Positions 1-6,325 of a stretch of DNA of 64,000 nucleotides are shown piece after piece. Position 1 is the stretch's first letter. Each line of letters begins with the position of its first letter. The stretch comes from an uncultured Clostridia bacterium (GTDB lineage Bacteria > Bacillota > Clostridia > Oscillospirales > Ruminococcaceae), in contig CANQNK010000011.1 in NCBI GenBank assembly GCA_947625195.1, positions 1 to 64,000 on the forward strand. The letters run 5' to 3'. The translations under genes and the position numbers were made by a program. Below the pieces are notes generated by a model. The model had not been told where the DNA came from and did not search any database. It saw only the letters and a list, made by a program, of their open reading frames with translations.

Positions 1-60
1 GCGGTAATTTACCGCATCTTGCTTGAATTCCTGTGTGTACTGTTTTTGCTGTTTTTCCAT
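1..60 (-). CDS. IS3-family transposase OrfA, N-terminal 20 residues (partial)
   Basis: The minus strand from 60 encodes MEKQQKQYTQEFKQDAVNYR and stays open to the window edge. The Y-T-x-E-F-K-x-x-A-V pattern is the usual opening of the IS3/IS911-type OrfA helix-turn-helix protein, which binds the element ends. AGGAGG lies about 8 bases ahead of the ATG. Only the first 20 codons are here, so whether the element is intact cannot be judged. Confidence 0.6.
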   Translation of the reverse strand, partial: MEKQQKQYTQEFKQDAVNYR

Positions 61-139
61 TGCTTTTTCCTCCTGTGTTCTTTTTACTTATTATATCACT
101 TTTTTGTTCACTTTAGGTTGCCTGGGGTTTATTCTAGCA
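1..139 (-). mobile_element. IS3-family element, 5' end, running off the left edge
   Basis: Read on the minus strand, the element seems to start at 139 with TGCTAGAATAAACCCC. An extended -10 box (TG-A-TATAAT, 90-95) and a strong ribosome site (AGGAGG) follow, ahead of the orfA start at 60. The stretch just outside 139 belongs to an older transposase gene on the other strand, so the junction can be placed to within a few bases. The body and far end lie outside the window. The family is inferred from the orfA start only. Confidence 0.6.
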
Positions 140-141
140 CT

Positions 142-382
142 ATTCTGCGAATCCGTCCATGTAACCCAAAGCATGAGCAAAGCGGAGTATCCCTATGACA
201 ATGCGCCGATGGAGAGACATTTCAATACTCTGAAGAATGAATGTATCAATCTGTATGAGTTCCAATTGGAGGAAGAACTGTACCGAAGTGTGGAGGAATT
301 TGCCTATGTCACATATAACCATGTACGTCCACACAGCTATAACGGGTACCGCACACCATATCAGGCGCGGACAGCAGCATAA
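142..382 (+). pseudogene. IS3/IS150-type transposase OrfB, C-terminal remnant
   Basis: From about residue FCESVHVTQSMSK onward the plus-strand reading matches the C-terminal third of an IS150-type OrfB integrase. It keeps the S-M-S-x-x-x-x-P-Y-D-N-A-P-M-E-R block with the last catalytic Glu region, then F-N-T-L-K-N-E and Y-N-x-x-R-P-H. The first two catalytic acids and the whole N-terminus are missing: the reading frame upstream of 142 belongs to the opposite-strand IS end at 139. The simplest reading is that a younger element inserted into, or recombined with, an older one. Not functional. Confidence 0.8.
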
Positions 383-435
383 GAAGGGGCGGAGCAAGCT
401 TCGTGATCGGACTGCTTGATTGCCCGAAATCGGGT

Positions 436-520
436 CTGCCGGATCTTGTCAATGTCAAAACCGCTCAGTGGTGTAAAACACCATTGGCAAGATTTGTCAG
501 TCACGATAAACTTCCGGCAG
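436..520. repeat. Imperfect inverted repeat downstream of the transposase remnant
   Basis: CTGCCGGA (436-443) pairs with TCCGGCAG (513-520), and ATCTTGTCAATG (443-454) pairs with CATTGGCAAGAT (482-493) with one mismatch. A shorter CCCGAAATCGGG hairpin sits just before it. The sequence lies between the orfB remnant and the next promoter. It may be the right flank of the old insertion element, whose tip could be near 576 (ACAACACA), but that end is a guess. Otherwise 383-619 holds nothing recognisable. Confidence 0.4.
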
Positions 521-619
521 CAATCCAATAGATTTTTTTAGCCATAAGTGTTACAAAAAAGCTTGACCACAACACATTGGCCCGACACTTTACGCAACAA
601 GAATATTTACAACTATAAC

Positions 620-648
620 TTGACAAATTCAAAAAAATATGCTAATAT
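620..648 (+). promoter_or_regulatory. Sigma-A-type promoter for the 685-2617 gene pair
   Basis: TTGACA (620-625), a 17-base spacer and TAATAT (643-648) lie about 35 bases ahead of the first gene. A 7-base inverted repeat, AATTCAA (626-632) and TTGAATT (660-666), flanks the -10 box. It could be an operator for the Xre-domain protein encoded downstream. The operator role is inference. Confidence 0.7.
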
Positions 649-684
649 ATAGACAAATATTGAATTGGAGGCATTGCATTTCGA

Positions 685-1434
685 ATGAACAATTTACTTG
701 ATAACATTTCTCAGAATGTGAAACAAAAAATATTTGAGTGTATTTCGCAAGCAATTGGCGAAGATAGACAAGCAGCCGATGCGCATTTGGATTTACGAAC
801 TCATGTGTCTGGTCCCTTTTTGAATTGGGACTTAATATATAGAAATCTCATAAATTCTTTCGGCGATGAAAATGTTAAATATTCTGCTACTATACGTGGT
901 ATATGGACAGTATTACTTCTATATGATGTTAAAAGTGGTTTGCTGATTTCTTTTATGAGAGACACTCGCCTTGACGACATTAAGCGTTCTAAAGTGGAAA
1001 AACAGCCGAAATATATTCGTTCGTTAATTGTTCTTAACGAAGAGCTTCAAGCTCCATATAAACAACATACACTTCCTGGCATGGAAACAGAGCCTTTACA
1101 AAAAGAATCTGACCTTATGAAAATTCTTGACGATTTATGTGCTAATTTTGATTGTCATGTAAATCATAAACAAGTACGCCATGCTCTTGTCTGCTTTACA
1201 GAAAAATTTGGAGGGTTAAGCTCTCTTAAAGCCTATATTTTGGATAAAGATTTAGATGTAGTTTACGAGCAAGATTGGCTTAATACGGTTAGGCCGGTAA
1301 TGAGCAATACAATCGAAACATTAGAACATAGTCCTGACGGTCCTGCGCTTTCCCTTAAGCCCAAAGCAACAAAACGTTTGAAAGGAAAAGAACTTGTAGT
1401 CTTAAAAGAACAAGAGAGTGAAAAACAAGCATAA
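685..1434 (+). CDS. Unknown 249-aa protein encoded upstream of an ImmA/IrrE-type protein
   Basis: I do not recognise a catalytic domain. The sequence is soluble, mixed alpha/beta and has no signal peptide or membrane segment. It resembles the uncharacterised family often called DUF5986, which tends to sit next to ImmA/IrrE genes, but that match is from memory. The central part (about residues 60-125) is rich in beta-type hydrophobic stretches and the last 30 residues are Lys/Glu-rich tail. GGAGG ends 13 bases before the ATG, a rather long spacing. The next gene follows after 28 bases, so the two are almost surely cotranscribed. The pairing suggests that the Xre-M78 protein regulates or processes this protein, or that the two form a toxin-antitoxin-like pair; this is untested. 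Confidence 0.6.
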   Translation: MNNLLDNISQNVKQKIFECISQAIGEDRQAADAHLDLRTHVSGPFLNWDLIYRNLINSFGDENVKYSATIRGIWTVLLLYDVKSGLLISFMRDTRLDDIKRSKVEKQPKYIRSLIVLNEELQAPYKQHTLPGMETEPLQKESDLMKILDDLCANFDCHVNHKQVRHALVCFTEKFGGLSSLKAYILDKDLDVVYEQDWLNTVRPVMSNTIETLEHSPDGPALSLKPKATKRLKGKELVVLKEQESEKQA

Positions 1435-1462
1435 TTTTTTATTTTGAAGAGAGTTTATAGTT

Positions 1463-2617
1463 ATGAAATCATTTAATGGCAATCGCCTTAAAATGGCACG
1501 TCAATACAGAGGAATGACGGTGGAAGAATTATCACAAAAAATCAATGTAAGTAAGCAAGCAGTCTCACAATATGAAACAGGGAAAATCGAAGATGTCCCT
1601 TTTCAAAAAATTCTTGCTATTTCCGGTACTTTAAATTTCCCGTATAGATATTTTGCTCAAGAAGATATCTCAAATATTAAAACAGGCGCTACTTATTTTC
1701 GATCACTAATGAAGACAAGTAAAAAATACCGTCTTGCGCAAGAAATCAAGATGGAGCATATTGCAACCATTTATTCCATCCTGAATGAATATGTTACTTT
1801 TCCTCATCTCAATTTACCGGGGTGGATCGGTGAAATATCTTCTCCTGCTAAAGCAGCAAAAGAGTTGCGCAACTTCTGGGAACTTGGGAATAAACCCATT
1901 GATAACATTATGCGCACTGTTGAGCAAAACGGAATTATCGTAACTACTTTTGCTACTGACACAGACGACATTGATGCTTTTAGCCAATATATTGATATGA
2001 ATGGTTCTGGTGTATACATTATTGCTCTTTCCAGCAACAAAGAATCTTCTGCGAGAATTAATTTTGATATTGCACATGAACTTGGGCACATCATGCTACA
2101 CGAATGGAGTGAAGACGAGGAAGTCCTTTCACGTGAAGAATTTAAAGCAAAAGAAAAAGAGGCAAATGAATTTGCTGCCGCTTTTCTTTTGCCGGAAAAA
2201 TCATTTGCTCAAGAGGTATCCTTGGATCCACAAAAACTGGATTACTATGTTCAGCTTAAACGCAGATGGAAAGTCTCTGTTGCTGCCATGCTTTACAGAA
2301 GTTGTAGTCTTGGTATTATTACGCAGGGGCAATATCAATACTTGATGCGTGTTATGCAAAATAAAGGTTGGCGTAAGTCTGAACCTTTAGATAACACTAT
2401 CAAAGCTGCAAATCCGTCACTCTTGTCCGATGCAGTTGATCTCCTACTTGTTAACAATGTGTTCACGCCAAAAGAGTTTGTTGATGAATTGGGTGATATG
2501 GGACTTGCGATGAATCCGGATGAATTAGAGATATTATTAAATCTGAAAAAAGGAACACTTTCTGCACATAACGCAGAGCCATTTAAAATGGTAATACTGA
2601 AATCAAAGAAAAAATAA
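1463..2617 (+). CDS. Xre-family HTH / ImmA-IrrE-type metalloprotease (M78)
   Basis: Residues about 6-62 form a Cro/C1-type helix-turn-helix (MTVEELSQKINVSKQAVSQYE). After a linker comes a zinc-protease domain with HELGH at residues 205-209 and a third ligand candidate, E233 of EANEFAAAFLLP, both typical of peptidase family M78. Family members cleave repressors, as ImmA does for ICEBs1 ImmR and IrrE does for DdrO, or act as antitoxins when fused to Xre. The C-terminal 120 residues are less conserved. The gene lies 28 bases behind the unknown 249-aa gene and ahead of the HEPN-like/SEC-C gene. It probably controls its own promoter at 620-648. All key residues are present, so it looks active. Confidence 0.9.
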   Translation: MKSFNGNRLKMARQYRGMTVEELSQKINVSKQAVSQYETGKIEDVPFQKILAISGTLNFPYRYFAQEDISNIKTGATYFRSLMKTSKKYRLAQEIKMEHIATIYSILNEYVTFPHLNLPGWIGEISSPAKAAKELRNFWELGNKPIDNIMRTVEQNGIIVTTFATDTDDIDAFSQYIDMNGSGVYIIALSSNKESSARINFDIAHELGHIMLHEWSEDEEVLSREEFKAKEKEANEFAAAFLLPEKSFAQEVSLDPQKLDYYVQLKRRWKVSVAAMLYRSCSLGIITQGQYQYLMRVMQNKGWRKSEPLDNTIKAANPSLLSDAVDLLLVNNVFTPKEFVDELGDMGLAMNPDELEILLNLKKGTLSAHNAEPFKMVILKSKKK

Positions 2618-2657
2618 CATTGGATGGAACAAATTCTGACAAAACGTCAATAATGTA

Positions 2658-2685
2658 AAAACGCAACTTTTCTGCAATGCGTTTT
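2658..2685 (+). terminator. Weak hairpin between the Xre-M78 gene and the SEC-C gene
   Basis: AAAACGCA (2658-2665) and TGCGTTTT (2678-2685) form a perfect 8-bp stem with a 12-base loop. The U-rich part lies inside the stem and CG follows it, so it may weaken rather than stop transcription. It ends 5 bases before the AGGAG ribosome site of the next gene, so it could also be a small promoter-distal processing or attenuation site. Confidence 0.35.
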
Positions 2686-2699
2686 CGTAGAGGAGATAA

Positions 2700-4142
2700 A
2701 TGACAGTCAATTATTTTATTAAATGCCCAACTTGCAATACAGTTACCCGCATGAGGACACCTGCCGGTTATATATACAAAACACCTGTTAGAATTCACTG
2801 CGGAAAGTGCAACACCTTGTTAACCGGAGAGTTCGTTACCGATAACGAAAAAGAGAAAGCTTATTATACTCCAAATAATTGCGAAGAAGTTAAACCTCAA
2901 GCCTTTGATTATTTTGGGGAAGCTTCAGGAGAAATAATATGCAATAAAATTGAGCCAATTCATGCTGAGGGTGATGATATTTTTCTCCCTCCTATGGGCA
3001 AATTGTCCCCGGTATTCGATTTCATGCAATCTACTACTTATGAAGACAGAACACGTTTTATTAATTATGCTTGTTATCTTCAAAAATTAACTGTTACGTG
3101 GGATAAGGAACGCATCAAGTACGACCTATATCTAAGCGGAAAAAACGATCTCTTATTATCGAAATACTCAGATGCAGCTAAAAGCATAGATTGCCAAATG
3201 GACACGGATTTAGATACGTTTCAGTATGTGTACCGTTCCTTATTCTATGACTTGGGAGGAGTTTTCCAAAAGAACAAATTGCTTAAGCTGTTCCGTGAAG
3301 TAAATCACCATATGAGCCATATGGACTTACATGCTTTGTATGGCTATTTATCAGAATTAAATAGAACCGGCAGCTTGAAAAAAATTGAAACAAAACTATT
3401 TAGTATCGCATATGACTTTCATAGCGTTTCAAACTACTTAATTCCTGCAATCGGACTCCTATATTACAATGCCGATACTATTGACAAAACTATTTTTGGA
3501 ATATCAACTTGTTCATTTGAAGATTTAAAAGGGTTTTATCAGAACACCTATGAAAGATTGCTTGATTGCTGTGAAATTATCATCGGCTTGGACAACATCG
3601 AAAATCGTGGCGATTATAGTACGTTTACAAGTAAATTGACGATGAATAATTTTCGAACGCAAAGAAAAGGAAACAGAATTAATTATCTACACTCATCGGA
3701 ATTTTTTGTTAAAGCATTTAATTTGCCAATCAACTCCGGTAGCTTAAGAAATGCCATAGGCCATTTTGATTACAAATATGATGGTATTAAGCAGATAATT
3801 AGTTATCCCCAAAATGACGGTAGTGATATAATGCTAAATTCATATTTAATTGATATTGCTTTGGAATGTAGCAAAATGTTACGAAGCACGCTGCTACTGA
3901 TTTTTGTTACATATGAATTGATTCGCTATAATCATCGAACCGATAACTCCGCTATGCCCATGCACAGCATTATCTATAAAAATGTAAGGTCACAAAGTCT
4001 TTGCCCGTGCGGAAGCAGAAGGAAATACATCCACTGCTGTAAATCGATAATCCATGTTGATAAAAAGTCAAGCATGAGTTTTGATTACCCTATGAAAGCA
4101 AATTTTTGCATGTCAGATAATTTCATAAGAATGATGCCATAA
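2700..4142 (+). CDS. Zinc-ribbon / HEPN-like / SEC-C protein, possible defence effector
   Basis: A 480-aa soluble protein with three visible parts. An N-terminal zinc ribbon has C9-x2-C12 and C34-x2-C37. A long helical middle contains RNAIGH at residues 350-355, which fits the R-polar-x3-H active-site pattern of HEPN ribonucleases. A SEC-C type metal-binding motif follows near the C-terminus (C435-x-C437, C446-C447). SEC-C motifs were first described in SecA, and they recur in many nuclease and defence-associated proteins. AGGAG lies 4 bases ahead of the ATG. The gene follows the Xre-M78 protease by 82 bases on the same strand, inside an IS-rich region. I infer an RNase or abortive-infection role; the HEPN call rests on one motif and the helical context, and no named family was recognised. 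Confidence 0.6.
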   Translation: MTVNYFIKCPTCNTVTRMRTPAGYIYKTPVRIHCGKCNTLLTGEFVTDNEKEKAYYTPNNCEEVKPQAFDYFGEASGEIICNKIEPIHAEGDDIFLPPMGKLSPVFDFMQSTTYEDRTRFINYACYLQKLTVTWDKERIKYDLYLSGKNDLLLSKYSDAAKSIDCQMDTDLDTFQYVYRSLFYDLGGVFQKNKLLKLFREVNHHMSHMDLHALYGYLSELNRTGSLKKIETKLFSIAYDFHSVSNYLIPAIGLLYYNADTIDKTIFGISTCSFEDLKGFYQNTYERLLDCCEIIIGLDNIENRGDYSTFTSKLTMNNFRTQRKGNRINYLHSSEFFVKAFNLPINSGSLRNAIGHFDYKYDGIKQIISYPQNDGSDIMLNSYLIDIALECSKMLRSTLLLIFVTYELIRYNHRTDNSAMPMHSIIYKNVRSQSLCPCGSRRKYIHCCKSIIHVDKKSSMSFDYPMKANFCMSDNFIRMMP

Positions 4143-4281
4143 AATTCAAAACAACTTTGGAAAATGCCCACCAAATATGATTTAAAATGCCGTAAGTATA
4201 ATACTTATTAGATGCGTGGGCTAATGAGAAATAGTAATGAACAGCCGAATAATCACCGATATTTCCATATTTATATTTGTT

Positions 4282-4781
4282 TTTGACAAACCGAGAGTAG
4301 TTGATGCTATCTTTCTGCCTGGTGGTTCGCACCCTGAACAACCGGAGTATGCTGCAAGGCTTTATAACGAAGGGCTTGCAAAATATGTGTCATACCCTCC
4401 GGCGTCATTAGCGTAAAGCGTGATAAGTGACCGGGCGTGCGATTAAAAGCGGACGTCTATGACGGAGATTACCCGTCCGATTTTGTTTTTTACTGACGTC
4501 CTGCTCAAAAACGGCGTGCCTGACTCGGCGATTGTCGGGGAAAATCAATCCGGTCATACAAGATAACTCGTTTTTCTCGCGAAAGCCTGCTTGTCTGTAA
4601 AGCGTTTCATGCCCGCCGATGCCTGATGCTCTATCAGCTGGCATTTCCTGAAATGCAAATACGGGTCTGCCCGGTTGTGTGTTATAACATCACAAAGGAT
4701 AACTGGCATAAAACAGCCGAAGGGATTGACCGTGTGCTCGGCGAGCTCGCCCGGTGCGACAACCAATTTGTTGGCTATATT
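4282..4781 (+). pseudogene. YdcF/DUF218-family gene, broken by frameshifts
   Basis: Fragments of one YdcF-like (ElyC/SanA/YdcF) protein can be read across three frames. AIFLPGGSHPEQPEYAARLY appears at about 4300-4380, TDVLLKNGVPDSAIVGENQS at about 4490-4550, and FHARRCLMLYQLAFPEM through GELARCDNQFVG at about 4607-4781. The order and spacing match a full-length gene, but at least two frameshifts and a stop separate the parts, and the N-terminus is not seen. The last piece runs in frame into the next gene. A second, chimeric copy of the same C-terminus lies at about 5800-5894. The 4143-4281 stretch before it shows nothing recognisable. Confidence 0.75.
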
Positions 4782-4796
4782 AGGGGGGTATTTGAT

Positions 4797-5093
4797 ATGA
4801 GGAAATTTATTCAGGAAAATGTATCCTTCACCATTACCGTTGTTGACGGCAAGAAAAACGGGACGGGCTGTATTGATTGCCGCAACGGTCACGAAATCGG
4901 CGATACATACGTTTGCGAGTATGGGTGTCCTGCGGATTTCTGCCAAAAATCAATGCTCAAGGCGTTTCCGCTTATGGAGTCGGTCAGAGCCGGGGGAGAT
5001 TTGCGTAATCTCGGCGGTGAAGCGGAAAACAGGATTTGTTTTTGCTGCCCCCACGGAGTGGTGACTTTTCTTTTGGAGGCAAAAAGAAAATGA
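4797..5093 (+). CDS. TIGR04076-family small Cys-rich protein
   Basis: A 98-aa protein with the features I associate with TIGR04076: a beta-rich start (ITVVDGK), C-x2-C-x-x-G-H-x-x-G-D (CIDCRNGHEIGD), a C-P-A-x-F-like block, R-x-G-G-D, and a C-terminal C-C-P-x-x-x-V-x-F. Function is unknown; metal or redox chemistry is plausible from the conserved Cys and His. The frame stays open back to 4626, but that part is the YdcF remnant. ATG 4797 is chosen because a G-rich Shine-Dalgarno run (AGGGGGG) lies about 8 bases before it. Its stop overlaps the methyltransferase start as ATGA, which implies translational coupling. Confidence 0.75.
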   Translation: MRKFIQENVSFTITVVDGKKNGTGCIDCRNGHEIGDTYVCEYGCPADFCQKSMLKAFPLMESVRAGGDLRNLGGEAENRICFCCPHGVVTFLLEAKRK

Positions 5094-5704
5094 ATGATCA
5101 TGATGCGGTGATCCGTCATTATGACGCCCTTATCGACGAGGGCAACGACCCGGTTCACGATCCGCAGCCACTGCGGGAATACATGGACAAATGGGACGGA
5201 TTGGCCTTTATCGACAGTATGGAACTCAGCAAAGAGAAGTCTGTGCTTGAAATCGGCGTCGGTACGGGACGGTTGGCAGTGCGGACAGCGCCTTTGTGCG
5301 GTAGCTTTTGCGGGATTGACTTGTCACCGAAAACCGTGGAACGGGCGAAGGAAAACCTTGCCGGCTGCGTTAATGTGACCCTTCTGTGCGGCGATTTTCT
5401 GAACTATCCGTTTGACGCAAAGTTCGATGTAGTCTATTCCTCGCTGACCTTTATGCACATAAAGGACAAGCAAGCGGCTATCATCAAGGCGGCTAAGCTG
5501 CTGAACGGCGGCGGTCGGTTTGTGCTGTCGATTGATAAAAACCAAAGCGATACCATTGATACGGGCAGCTGGAAGGTAAAAATATACCCGGATAAACCGG
5601 ATGATATTAAAAACATGATTCACACAGCCGAATTGAAAATTACGAAGCGGCAGGAAACAGAATTTGCTTATCTTTTTGTTGCTGAAGGAGGAAACCATGA
5701 CTGA
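5090..5704 (+). CDS. Class I SAM-dependent methyltransferase
   Basis: A 204-aa Rossmann-type methyltransferase. Motif I is VLEIGVGTGRLA (about residues 48-59), followed by the acidic end of strand 2 (GIDLSPKTV) and a motif II/III region (LCGDFLNYPF, then FDVVYSSLTFMHI). The frame is open upstream to 5036, but ATG 5090 has GGAGG ahead of it and overlaps the previous stop as ATGA. The substrate is unknown; the fold is that of the Methyltransf_11/25 group for small molecules. It forms a coupled pair with the TIGR04076 gene. Part of a diverged second copy survives at about 5960-6030. Confidence 0.85.
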   Translation: MNDHDAVIRHYDALIDEGNDPVHDPQPLREYMDKWDGLAFIDSMELSKEKSVLEIGVGTGRLAVRTAPLCGSFCGIDLSPKTVERAKENLAGCVNVTLLCGDFLNYPFDAKFDVVYSSLTFMHIKDKQAAIIKAAKLLNGGGRFVLSIDKNQSDTIDTGSWKVKIYPDKPDDIKNMIHTAELKITKRQETEFAYLFVAEGGNHD

Positions 5705-5894
5705 CGTCATTTATGCCCACTCTTCCTCGGACAATCAGCGGGAAGAATCCACCGAGGAGCAGCTGCGGGAATTCAGGGCATTTGCGGAAAAGGATAACTG
5801 GTACAAAACTGAACAAGGTATCAATTGTGTACTTGGCGAGCTTGCTCGATGTGCTAATCAGTTTGTCGAAGATATTAAGGAGTATTTGTTATGA
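5697..5894 (+). pseudogene. Chimera: serine-recombinase start joined to YdcF C-terminus
   Basis: The 65 codons start with MTDVIYAHSSSDNQREES and EEQLREFRAFAEK, the opening of a large serine recombinase (Tn4451/TnpX type) with the Y-x-x-S-S-D-N-Q block. At about 5798 the frame passes into DNWYKTEQGINCVLGELA and NQFVEDIKEYLL, the C-terminus of the YdcF family. The joint sits in AAAGGATAACTGG, a string also present in the other YdcF copy near 4695, which suggests recombination at a short homology. Neither half is functional. It overlaps the methyltransferase stop and has GGAGG ahead, so it may still be translated. Confidence 0.75.
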
Positions 5895-6076
5895 ATACTA
5901 TAACACAAAAAGTGAAGTTTCGTCAATCATTAATTAATTATGCTGAAAAGTACGGTGTTACCAAACGAGCAAAAGAAAATCTTGCCGACTTCGGCAATGA
6001 TACATTGCTTTGCGATGATTTTCTCACCCTTGCTTTTACCCTTATAAATTTTTGCAGCAAGGGTAAAACGGTGTGA
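5891..6076 (+). pseudogene. Chimera: transposase N-terminus joined to a methyltransferase fragment
   Basis: The 61-codon frame opens with MNTITQKVKFRQSLINYAEK then YGVTK, the start of an IS transposase/helix-turn-helix protein. It switches to RAKENLAD and TLLCDDFLTLAF, which line up with RAKENLAG and TLLCGDFLNYPF of the methyltransferase at 5090-5704. Bases diverge by roughly a quarter, so this is an older paralogous copy, not a recent duplication. The start overlaps the previous chimera as ATGA. Non-functional remnant. Confidence 0.7.
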
Positions 6077-6228
6077 AATCGTATAAAGAGATAAGGCGGA
6101 CACATTGTGATAAATCCTCAGGTTATAAAACATACTGCGTGTTAAATCTCATTGATGTATCTTTTAACGAAAGTCTGCGATTTGCATCAAATAAATTAAC
6201 TGCTTTCAACCGAAAACTCAAAAATATA

Positions 6229-6251
6229 AGCCCCGATTTTTTCGGGGCTTT
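6229..6251. terminator. Intrinsic terminator, probably bidirectional
   Basis: AGCCCCGA (6229-6236) and TCGGGGCT (6244-6251) form a strong stem with a T-rich loop, followed by TTATTG on the plus strand and preceded by A-rich sequence that serves the minus strand. It lies between the decayed plus-strand block and the convergent CotH/dockerin gene. The 6077-6228 stretch shows no gene. Confidence 0.8.
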
Positions 6252-6325
6252 ATTGTTGCCTTAGTTATAAACGTGGTTGTTTTAACAAAAGAAAGGATTT
6301 ACAATAGCCACATTTATTATTCGCT

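Noticed and set aside
4408-4946. Minus-strand frames across the YdcF remnant
   Set aside because: The plus strand gives clear YdcF and TIGR04076 sequence; the minus frames match nothing.
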